NCBI RefSeq assembly: GCF_020360975.1
Contig: NW_025408675.1
Span: 1,736,001 to 1,800,000 of the forward strand
DNA: 64,000 nucleotides
Direction: 5' to 3'
Source: Hirsutella rhossiliensis
Taxonomy: Eukaryota > Ascomycota > Sordariomycetes > Hypocreales > Ophiocordycipitaceae
This document shows, one piece after another, positions 48,682-57,469 of this stretch. Below the pieces are notes generated by a model. It worked only from the letters and a program-made list of their open reading frames with translations. It made no database searches and was not told the DNA's origin. A program made the position numbers and the translations under genes. Each line of letters begins with the position of its first letter. Position 1 is the stretch's first letter.

Positions 48682-49159
48682 TCTTACGAAGAGAGAAATA
48701 AGAAGTATATAAAAAATATATAAAGGTAAAATTAAAAGTAAGGGGCCGGATAGGTAGGGTAGAGAGATTTAATTCTTATAAGAGTAGTAATAAAGGTAAG
48801 GGAGTAATTATTATATTACCTTAATTCTCTTTCTTTCCTCTATCTAACGCCCCTCTTTATACCTATCTAGCGTCTTAATTAATAAAGAAGATCTTACTTA
48901 AAGAAGCTACTAATATCCTTTTAACTACTAAGCTTTTTACTAGTTTTTTTTCCTTTTTTCTAGCCGTTACTAGTATATCCGTCTTATCTTTCGCTACCTT
49001 TATAAGAAGCTATCGCTACTTCTACTTCCCCTTATACCCCTACCCTCCTTTCTATACCTCTTTTTAGCTCCTTCTTTAAAACCTATTTTTTAGCTTCCTA
49101 GGTCCCTTATACTAAGGGATATCTCTAAGAACTATAAAATTAAGCTACGCTTCGCGATA
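48682..49159 (-). repeat. 5' LTR of copia G3
   Basis: This is a 478-bp LTR; in element orientation it starts TATCGCGAAGCG at 49159 and ends CTTCGTAAGA at 48682. Confidence 0.88.
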
Positions 49160-49982
49160 ATAAGAGTAACGCTTAGTTAGTTTATTTTAAGTTAATAAAG
49201 TATCTTAAGTAGTATTATATAGCTTAGTTTATTCGTTTTATTTACCTATTAGTTTATAAGTAAAATACTATTAATAGCTTATATTTTACTTATAAGCTAA
49301 AATAAAGATCTAATTAAAACTTACTTATAAATAAGGACCTTCTATCTAAGATAATACCTTTTAAAGGTCTATATACTAATTTAACTTAGTAATAAAATAA
49401 TTTTACTAGCTTTAAAGCTATTATTATCTTAGAGATAAGAAAGAAAAGGTAATACTTAGTATATTTATCTATAATTACTAAGATCGTATTAACGTCTTAT
49501 TTATTTTATTATACTTTAGGTAGACCTATAATAAGGTCTATTAATAATTCTTCTTATAATTATATAGGATTTAGTAATAATTATATAGTACTATAACGGC
49601 GATACCTCTTAGATATTATACCTTAATATACTAAGTATAATTAAACGTATTTATTTACGTTTTTTATTATTCTATCTTAGTAAAAGTTCCTTATTAATAG
49701 TTCGCTAGTATATTAAGAGCTAAAGTATCCTATTAATAGATTATTATAAAAGAGCTATATTAGCTCTTACTATAAAGCTGCTTTTAAAGGTATTATAATA
49801 CGACCTTTTTATAATAATAGTTTATTTAAGTATATTAATTAAAAACCCTTTCCTTTTAAGAAGTCTTTAATCTCTTTTAGCTTACTAATCGCTATATTAA
49901 CTAACTAAGTACGTTTTAGTAACTTTAGTAATAGTTCAAGAACTTTTACTATATAAACCTTTATATAGTAGGCCGCTTCTTT
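49160..49982 (-). pseudogene. I2 integrase catalytic and zinc-binding region
   Basis: This is the reverse complement of about 30160-30830 in I1, with a small extension upstream. It carries the DDE core (about 49200-49560) and HHCC region (about 49600-49790) of the chromodomain element, running on to TRIM2 at 49983. All stops are of RIP type. Confidence 0.8.
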
Positions 49983-50054
49983 TATTATAAAAAAAGATAT
50001 AGCCGCCTATTAAATATAAGCGATAGCGTTAATTAACGTATATAGTATATGCGA
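49983..50054 (-). repeat. 3' LTR of TRIM2
   Basis: This 72-bp LTR, in element orientation, starts TATCGCATATAC at 50054. Confidence 0.83.
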
Positions 50055-50068
50055 TATACCCCCTTAGG
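50055..50068 (-). promoter_or_regulatory. Polypurine tract of TRIM2
   Basis: On the minus strand CCCCTAAGGGGGTA directly precedes the 3' LTR, matching TRIM1 and copia G3. Confidence 0.72.
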
Positions 50069-50267
50069 GGTGCCGGGTTAATTCGTCCTAGGATACCTAG
50101 ATATCCTAGACTATAGAGGGAATTTTTATATAGGCAAGCCCTATACTAAAACCGCGCTTAATTACGCTAGCGGGACTTAAACTACGGGCCTTTAGGTAAT
50201 ACGCGCTAGGCTAGCTAGAAGTACGTGCGTAGTTACCGGGAAGTTCCTAGAGGGGTAACCCCTCCAC

Positions 50268-50280
50268 CTAGGCTTATAAC
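50268..50280 (-). promoter_or_regulatory. Primer-binding site of TRIM2
   Basis: On the minus strand GTTATAAGCCTAG follows the 5' LTR directly. Undoing two RIP changes gives GTTATGAGCCCAG, complementary to 13 bases of the initiator tRNA-Met anticodon arm as known in fungi. Confidence 0.72.
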
Positions 50281-50354
50281 TATTACGAAAAAAGATATAG
50301 CTGCTTATTAGATATAAGCGACAGCGTTAATTAACGTATATAGTATACGCGATA
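50281..50354 (-). repeat. 5' LTR of TRIM2
   Basis: This 74-bp LTR, in element orientation, starts TATCGCGTATAC at 50354, with the second TCTTT just outside. Confidence 0.83.
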
Positions 50355-50359
50355 TCTTT

Positions 50360-51634
50360 AGCGGTCTTTCTTAAAAGTAACTATTTATAACTAGCTCTCT
50401 CTTTAGCTTAATCGGCTAATCGTTTAGGTCTCGCGCTTAAATTATTATAGTTTTACTATAAATAAGCTTATATATTTTCCTTATATAAAGGCACTTTACT
50501 ATACTTATATTAACTTAAAGTTAAGTATCTCTTTACTTATAAAAACGCCTTATTATTTCTCTATATAAATATAGTATTAATAGTAGCTAGCTTTACTTAT
50601 AGCTTTAGTAATAGTTTTATAGATAAGGGCTTCTTACTTTTATATCTAGGTATTCTTAATAGCGCGTCCGCTAGGTTTAATTTACCTATATAATACTTAA
50701 TCGTAAAGTTAAATAATATTAAATATATATACTATCTTACTTACCTTTTATTTAAGGAGGTTTACCGTATAAACGTTTAAAGGTTATAGTAGTTTAATAA
50801 TACTTTTACTTTATATATTACCCTTTTAACGTAATATTACTAGTATTTAAATAACTTAATAATAGTAAATAGTTCTTAGTTTAAAATACTATAATTAAGT
50901 TCGGCTCTAGTAAACTTCCTTAACTAAAATATAATTAAATAGTAACGCCCTTTATTATTAGGTTAAGAGATAATCCTTACTATCGCGAATTATAATATAT
51001 TTATTTCGATATAAATACGTCTTTTTAGATTATAATATTAAAGGAGTAAGGCTCTTTAAAAAGTATCCTTAAGAGCTTAAAACGCTACCCTTTTAGTAAG
51101 GTTTAGCTTTATACTCCTTAGCTTCTTTTTATTCTTACTCCCTTTTAGTAATATAGTTAAGGGCGCTATAACTCTTAAGTACCTATATATAAATTATCGG
51201 TAAAATTTATAGAACCTAAGGAAAACCTAAATATTATAGTAAGTTATAGGCTTAGGCTATTAAGCTATTACTTTTACCTATTAAAGGTCTATTAATACCT
51301 TATTAATAGATAAAATAAATATAAGGAACTTAACTTACTATTAACAAAAGATATACTTTAATAGTTTTATATAGAGCTTTATAGCCCTTAGCCTTTCTAT
51401 TACATATCTTAAGTATTTAGTATATTCTTATCTTATCTTAAAGTATATAAGGATATTATTAAGGTAAACTATATAGATTATATTTATAAGCCCTTTAAGC
51501 GCTTAATAGATATAGCTCTAAAATATAGCTAGTATATTAGTAAGTCTAAAGGGTATTATTAAGTATTCGAAATATTTATAACGCGTTTATAAATCGGTCT
51601 TTTATTTATCTCCTTCTTAAATTTAAATATATTA
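50360..51634 (-). pseudogene. I2 pol: RNase H and second half of reverse transcriptase
   Basis: On the minus strand the RT core lies at about 51600-51360. KDRFINAL is at the start (WKTAFRT-type position), and the catalytic YLDD stands at the position around 51475-51455, now YSLP-like because of RIP. KALYKTIKVY-type text follows at about 51370 (KLYxKLSKC region). RNase H follows to about 50800, and the linker before integrase to 50360. SINE2 splits the RT at 51635. Confidence 0.7.
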
Positions 51635-52405
51635 CTATTAAGATTATACTAGTAACCTATCTAAAGGTATCTAGAACTTCGACGTTAAATAAGAGGGAAA
51701 AGCTAAAGTGCTTAGAGGAAAACCCTCCCCTCTTTTATAGCTAGTCCGCCCTTATACTAGGTCGCGGTTATAATATATAGGAATCTTACGCTAGCTATTT
51801 TAGGTATCGATATAGTTAGTTAGGATCGTATTAGCCCCGCTATAAAGTAACCTTAGAAAGTAACTCCTTTATATACGTAGGGTATATAGCGTTAATCGGT
51901 AGTATAAGTATTTTTTTTTTAGTTAACGGTTAATAGTTAATTATATAATTATCCCCGACCTTATCCTATAATAATATCTTCCTAGGCTCTACTTTATTTT
52001 TCCGCTATAAGGCTTAGCGGGCTATTTTTTATTAATACCGGCCTTTAGCTAGGCCGGTAGTTAGGTTATTATACCGGCTTCGCGCTATACTTATTAAGTT
52101 ACTAGTATCGGCCCTAGGTTTTTATTTTCCCGGTTAAGGGGCCCGGACTAGGGTTAGGGGGAGGTCCTAACGAATTCGTTACTAGGTCTAGGTAGGCGAG
52201 GTCCGGGCTAGCTTACTTATAGCGGGGCTAGACTGCTAGTATATTTATAAGCGCTTTTAGAAGCGCTAATTAGCTAATTAATAAGTAGGTTAGCGTAATT
52301 TACTAGTCTAACTAAAAATTAATTATGCTCTTAGCTAGATTTAAACCGACTCTAGCGTTATAGCTAGTAAGCTTCCTAGGTATATAACTACTATACTATA
52401 AGGGT
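51635..52405 (-). mobile_element. tRNA-derived SINE, copy 2, with 15-bp target duplication
   Basis: The unit is 771 bp and is bounded by a perfect 15-bp duplication AATTTAAATATATTA (51620-51634 and 52406-52420). It sits inside the I2 reverse transcriptase. A long duplication of this kind points to target-primed insertion by a LINE. In minus orientation the first about 80 nt resemble a tRNA: CCCTTA can pair with TAAGAG about 70 nt later, and A-box and B-box positions are recognisable. The body has no frame. Copy 1 is at 27728-28487. Confidence 0.82.
52338..52402 (-). promoter_or_regulatory. tRNA-like RNA polymerase III promoter of SINE copy 2
   Basis: Read on the minus strand, TAGTATAGTAGTTATATACC (about 52400-52381) matches an A box with flanks, and GGTTTAAATCT (about 52348-52338) matches a B box (GGTTCRANYCC) with one CA-to-TA RIP change. 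Spacing of about 40 nt is tRNA-like. Confidence 0.65.
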
Positions 52406-52420
52406 AATTTAAATATATTA

Positions 52421-53160
52421 ATATATATTCTATATATTAATCTTAGAAAAATACTTAGCTCCTTAATAGTAGTTAATAATCTTTAAAATAAAAGGTAAAG
52501 GGTACTAATTTTTTTATATAACTTAGTTAAGTCCTTAATAGTCTATATATAGCTATAAGGTACTATCCTTTTTTAGAATAAAAAAGATAGGTGCCTTAGC
52601 TAGGCTCTTTAACTCTTAGATTATTTTCCTTTTTATTATATCTTAGATTTAGTTATATAATACTTAAAGTTCCCTTTATAATAAAGGGTAAATCGGTTTA
52701 TAAAGGGGTTTTATATTAAAGATTAAATTAATTAAGTAATCCGTTGCCTTTTTAGCTAATAGTAAGTTAGATTTATTAGCTAAGAAAGTATCTTTAAACT
52801 AGTAAAGAGTTAGTAGGATTTTAGCTTATTCTTCCTATAAAATCCCTTTATCTTTATCTTTATTTAATAGTAGGATTAGCTTAAGATTAAGCGTTATTAA
52901 ATATACCCTTACTTTATTTTTATATTCTTAAAGGAATCTATAAGGGTTCTATAAGGTTTCGCTACTTAATTAATACTTAATCTACTACTATCGTTTCTAT
53001 AAGATAATATAGATATATTTAACCTTTAAAGTAGTAACTAATAAAAGGATTAGTACTTAATCGTTTAGCGTTAACTTATTAGTACTAATATAGAAATAAG
53101 TAATTATCTTTTTAATACCTTTTAAATTTATTATTTAAAGCGGTACTAACTATACTTTAT
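52421..53160 (-). pseudogene. I2 pol: protease region and first part of reverse transcriptase
   Basis: On the minus strand KPLYKPIYPLL-like text (PPYRPIYPLS motif of gypsy RT) is at about 52700-52660. It is followed by FILKKDS-like text (FVPKKDG type) at about 52600-52565. Upstream, about 53150-52900 lies where the aspartic protease is expected. The H4 solo LTR interrupts the frame at 53161. Confidence 0.68.
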
Positions 53161-53630
53161 TATAATAACTAGTATTATTCCTAAGGGATAAACTTATTAA
53201 GGGGTTTATATTAGTAGATATAATAGGGCGTGGTCTAAGGAATAATATATATATTATATTAGTAATAAGTTAGAGGTTATAGACTATAAACTATAACTAA
53301 GTAATTAAAATTAAAGATAGAATTATAAGAAAGATCTATATTAAAAGCTAGAGAGCTATTTATCTAAAAGAGTAAAAGTAGGTAGCTATATATACTTATA
53401 GAGACTATCCTTAAACTATAGTCCTAGCTATAATCCCTTTTATAGCTTATTATAGCTTACTTATAAGCTATACTCCTAAGTAGTAATCTATTTATATAAG
53501 GCTTACTTAGCTTATATACGCTTTAGGTAAGCTAAGCCTAAGTAACTTCTTATCCTAACTATTATTCTAAGCTGCCTTATTACGTAAATATAGCTAGCTC
53601 TCCTATAGCCCGCTAACTATAGTTATAATA
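53161..53630 (-). repeat. Solo LTR of family H (H4)
   Basis: This is a 470-bp H LTR flanked by the perfect duplication TTTAT (53156-53160 and 53631-53635), with I2 sequence on both sides. Confidence 0.88.
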
Positions 53631-53635
53631 TTTAT

Positions 53636-53752
53636 ACTCCTTTACCTTACTATTACTAAGCCTTAATAACTTAGGGTATAATAGCGCTACTTATAGTAAT
53701 CCTTACTATTAAGTAAAGTATATATTTATAAGGTTAATAATACTATAAGTTA
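53636..53752 (-). pseudogene. Short I2 segment between two solo LTRs
   Basis: This 117-bp piece of I2, from the gag-protease boundary, is left between H4 and the A solo LTR. It is too short to show a domain by itself. Confidence 0.5.
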
Positions 53753-54700
53753 TTTAATAAGGATAAGGGTATATACCTAAAGTATATATAGTATATAGCT
53801 AAGGATTAGTAAAGTAATTAACTATATAATTATTTAATTATCGGTCTTATATATAGCTCTAAGGGTCTTAGGTTATTAATATAAGTCTTAGAGATTTCTT
53901 TACTCTATACCTCTTTATCTCTACTAGAGTTACGTAACTAGCGGCCTTTACTTTAAAAGGGAAAAATAAAAATTCGAATTAACTATAATTAAAAAAGATA
54001 CCTCCTTAGATAATTAAGGTCTTTCTAAAGCCCTTAAGTATACTTAGAAGGAAGTTAAATAAGGAGTGCTAAGGGTCTTATCCTTTTAATCTTAAGGTAT
54101 ATAAGTAAAAGCCGAATTTTAGGAAATTAAGGAATTACGTAAGACTATATAATATAAGGGAAGAAGGCGTATAAGGTAGGATTTTTAATAGAATTTATTA
54201 GTAATATATTAGTATATAGAAGAGGTGTTAAAGTTAATAATCCTCTCTTTATCTACTAGCGGACATGCTGTCTTATATTAATAATTATAGCTAAACGGAA
54301 GAACCTTTTAGGATTAGATATAGGCTGCCGTATAGCCCTAAGACTAAGAAATTTAGTAATACCTCGAGTATATTAGGAAGTGTCTTAGTTCTACTAATAT
54401 TTATGTTTAAAGGAGGTTGGTCGTGCCGGTGTTCTTAAGAGGTCTTAGCTAGTATTCTAAGCTAGCTCTATTTCTTCGATTCCCGATTATACGATAACCG
54501 GCAATCCGTTTAATGCATAATAATATGCAAAATAACGAGCGATTCTTGCTTTATAATATAGGATTTTGTCTATAATTAATATACTACTTATTAGCTTATA
54601 TAATCGGGAGAGTATATTATAGCTGCTTTATTTATAGTAGGATCACCGTTCCTTATATTTAATAGGCTAATATCTATAAGGGTACGATCTTACCTATTAA
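53753..54700 (-). repeat. Solo LTR of family A, split by element Da
   Basis: Removing the 568-bp insertion and one copy of its duplication leaves exactly 375 bp matching the A LTR in inverse orientation. The outer flanks are AGTTA and AGTAT, not a clean duplication. Confidence 0.85.
54090..54657 (+). mobile_element. Element D, copy Da: 568-bp LTR-like insertion in the A solo LTR
   Basis: It starts TCTTAAGGTATATAAG and ends CCGTTCCTTATA, and is flanked by the perfect duplication TTTAA (54085-54089 and 54658-54662). The inverted copy Db (61390-61957) has the same length. CA and TG are partly retained (for example GGACATGCTGTC near 54272). Its first 150 bp resemble those of LTR C (GTATAAGGTAGGATTT and AGAATTTA blocks), so it is probably a solo LTR of a related family. 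Confidence 0.83.
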
Positions 54701-55240
54701 AGTATCTAAGTATATAGCGACTTTAATAAGGTTTTACCTTAATATCGTTATAGGAGTTTTAAGTAACTATCTTATAGGTATTAAGTTTACTAAAGGAGAG
54801 GCGTTTACCTTAATATCTTACCTTTTCTTTATTTTATAGTATTAAGTCTAAGAGTCTTTACTAAGGTTCCTACCTTTAAAGAATTAGTATATTTTATAAA
54901 TAGGTATCCTAGCTTATTATATTAAAAGTATATAATTCCTAATTAAGTAAAAGATCCTCTTCCTTAATAACGTCCCTTAGTTTAGCCCTTAATAAGTATA
55001 TTGCTAGCTTATTAGTTATTAGTTAAATTAATAGTATTTCCTTAATAATTTAGTATAGCTTATTAGCCTCTTTAATTCCTTCCCTTATATATACTACCTT
55101 AGGGTATAGTACTATTTTTATTCTTAGTTCCTTTAAGGGTAAAAGTAGTATTAATATATCGCTTCTTATTAGTAATAGTATCTTAATATTATTAAGCGAC
55201 TTATATAAGCTCTTCCTATTAATAGGTATAAATAGGTATT
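54701..55240 (-). pseudogene. I2 gag region
   Basis: This minus-strand sequence lies upstream of the protease and follows the A solo LTR. Its frame is degenerate, helical and Lys/Glu-rich by codon, consistent with the capsid part of gag. It is cut at 55240 by the 5' LTR of A2. There is no second copy to compare with. Confidence 0.45.
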
Positions 55241-55615
55241 TTAATAAGTAAGATTATACCCTTATAGATATTAGCCTATTAAAGGGATAAGACCCTTAGC
55301 ACTCCCCTTTTAACTTACTTTTAAGTATACTTAAAGGTATTATAAAGACCTCGATTATCTAATTAAGTATCTCCCTTAATTATAGTTAATTTAAATTTTT
55401 ATTTTTCCCTTTTAAAGTAAAGGCCGCTAATTATATAACTTTAGTAAAGATAAAGAGGTATAAAGTAAAGAAATCTCTAAGACTTATATTTATAACCTAA
55501 GGCCCTTAGAGCTATATATAAAATAAATAATTAGATAATTATATAGTTAATTACTCTATTAATCCTTAGCTATATACTATACGTGCTTTAGGTATATACC
55601 CTTATCCTTATTAAA
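55241..55615 (+). repeat. 5' LTR of A2
   Basis: This is a 375-bp A LTR, TTAATAAGTAAG to CTTATTAAA, inserted into the gag region of I2. Confidence 0.88.
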
Positions 55616-55659
55616 ACTAGTCTCTAGGACGTAAACTTATTATTCCGTTTTATTTATAT

Positions 55660-57420
55660 AGTAATAAGTAGCTTTATAAAGCTAAGAATACCTAGAGGAT
55701 AATAGTACTATTTAAAAGAAAATCTAAGGATTTAATAATTAAAGTAGTAACTACCTTAATAGCTAGAGTTAGGGACCTAATAAGGCGATAGACTTACTAG
55801 GAAATAAATAATAAGATAATGCCTTTACTAGTAGTAAAGGAAAAGTAATAAGCTAATACTAAAAAACCCTAAGGTCTTATTATCGGCCTTATAACCCTTA
55901 ATACTAGCGACTTAGTTAAGAAACTATAATCTTTATATAATACTTTAAAAGATATAAATAATAATAATAGCGTAATCTAAACCGTTCTAAAACCCTACTA
56001 AGACCTCTTACTTATATATATACTAATAATACTAATATAGGTACTAATAAGAGATACCTTAATAATCTTAACCTTAGCTCTCTTTTATATAGTAGCTTAT
56101 AAAAAACGCCTACCTCTTACTAATAGATAAAAAAGTAAGTAATAAGATAGTTATAATAAGATATCCTTTAACTTTAAAAACTCTAACTTTAAATTTTATA
56201 ACCTTATAATTTATAGGTATACTATATTTAAAAACGCTAGCTATTAAAAGGGATTATTTAATCTTACTACTAGCGATATAAAGAAAATTAAGGTAGATAT
56301 TAATAAGATTACTAATAGACTTAGAGATATACTCGCTAAAAGCTAATATAACTTTATAGGAAGACTCTACTAACTATAACTCTTACTTATTAGTAAATCT
56401 AATAGTAAAAACGTAACTAAATTCCTTAAGAAGTTTAAATAGGAGATATATATTAACTATATTTACGATAAGGATAAAATAAACTAGCTCGAAGCCTATA
56501 TCTCCTCTTTATAAGCCCCTACTATTAAAATTCTTATAGATAGACTTACTTAAGAAGAAGAAGTAAAGAAGAGACTCCTCTTATACTACTATATATATAA
56601 TATTAAATAACTAAAACTACTAACGACCGCTTAAACTATTATAATAATAAAAAGCCTAAGACTATTATAAAAGTTATAGAATAGCTTAGTCTCTACTTAT
56701 ACTTATAGCGTAAGGTATAACTTAACGGCTAAGAAGAATCTATAGTTTAGTTATACTTTATCTACTATATAATACTAAAGGAGCTTATTATTAACGTTAT
56801 AAAGAGAAATAGGAAGATATCTAAAGTTATCTTAAAACTCCTATATAAAAGCCTTATCTATATAATTAATAACTACTTAATACCTCGCTAAGACGTTAAG
56901 TAATAAGATATAATATCTAAAGTCTATAATTAAAAGCTTAAGAACCTAAAGAAAGACTAGCTCTTTAGGGAAATTAATAAAGTAATAAAGGAAGCCGAAT
57001 CTAATAAGGGCAAAGAAAAACTTTCTAAAGAGTTAAAGAAAATAGATAAGAGACCTAAATAGCCCGTAAAAGAGATCTTAGACCTAATAAAAGCCTTTAA
57101 AGATATAAAGATTAACCTTACTTACTAATAAGAGTAGATATTTAACTAGCTTAATAAGGAATAAAGACGCGTTAGTAGTAAAAGCTACTCTTTTAGTTAT
57201 AGATAAGGAGGTAGCGTAAATACTATTAGATTTTACTACCTATTTAATTAATATATATAGTTTTAGGTTAATACTTTTAACTAGCTTAAGAGATACTTTT
57301 ATTATAATAAAGAAGGATACTACCTTAATAAGTATAAGGTATACTCTTAAAACTATAAGATTAGATTTATAATATATAAAGTAATAAATAGGACTCTTTA
57401 CCTTAAAAGAAAAGATAATA
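55660..57420 (+). pseudogene. gag remnant of A2
   Basis: Colinear with 5700-7450 in A1 and of the same degenerate character. At 56400-56520 it reads KFLKKFKQEIYINYIYDKD-like text, keeping an Asp codon that A1 lost. The presumed zinc-knuckle tract is near 57225-57300. Confidence 0.6.
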
Positions 57421-57469
57421 AAAGTATAATTCCCTTAGTACTTACTAATAGGTTTTCTTAAATAGGTAT

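Larger units (their letters stand above)
42963..49159 (-). mobile_element. Complete Ty1/copia element G3 (6.2 kb) inserted in I2
   Basis: Both LTRs are exactly 478 bp (42963-43440 and 48682-49159). The flanks are TTAAG (42958-42962) and ATAAG (49160-49164), a near-perfect target duplication, and the I2 integrase frame continues across (compare I1 near 30820-30836). In element orientation it has 5' LTR, primer-binding site, gag, integrase before RT (copia order), RNase H, polypurine tract and 3' LTR. It is the least degraded copia copy here, with CG-rich tracts and some CA/TG. Confidence 0.88.
49983..50354 (-). mobile_element. TRIM2: 372-bp miniature LTR element related to TRIM1
   Basis: LTRs of 72 bp (49983-50054) and 74 bp (50281-50354) flank 226 bp, and the unit is bounded by a perfect TCTTT duplication (49978-49982 and 50355-50359). 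Orientation follows from the priming sites: on the minus strand GTTATAAGCCTAGG follows the 5' LTR and CCTAAGGGGGTA precedes the 3' LTR. The internal part shares CTTCCCGGTAACTACGC with CTTCCGGTGACTACGC of TRIM1, while the LTR bodies differ. It keeps a moderate number of CA/TG. It has no coding capacity. Confidence 0.85.
39115..55240 (-). mobile_element. Chromodomain Ty3/gypsy element I, copy I2, split by at least seven later insertions
   Basis: I2 reads leftward: gag (right end, up to 55240), protease and RT (52421-53160), RT and RNase H (50360-51634), integrase (49160-49982 and 42175-42962), antisense frame region (39372-41912) and 3' LTR (39115-39371). It is split by TRIM1, a solo I LTR, copia G3, TRIM2, SINE2, the H4 solo LTR, an A solo LTR (with Da inside) and, at its right side, A2. 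Its 5' LTR is not in the window. The pieces join in frame order when these insertions are removed. Confidence 0.82.

Noticed and set aside
52320..52405. A functional tRNA gene
   Set aside because: The A and B boxes belong to the head of a repeated SINE; a second copy with the same downstream body exists and the anticodon arm is not convincing.
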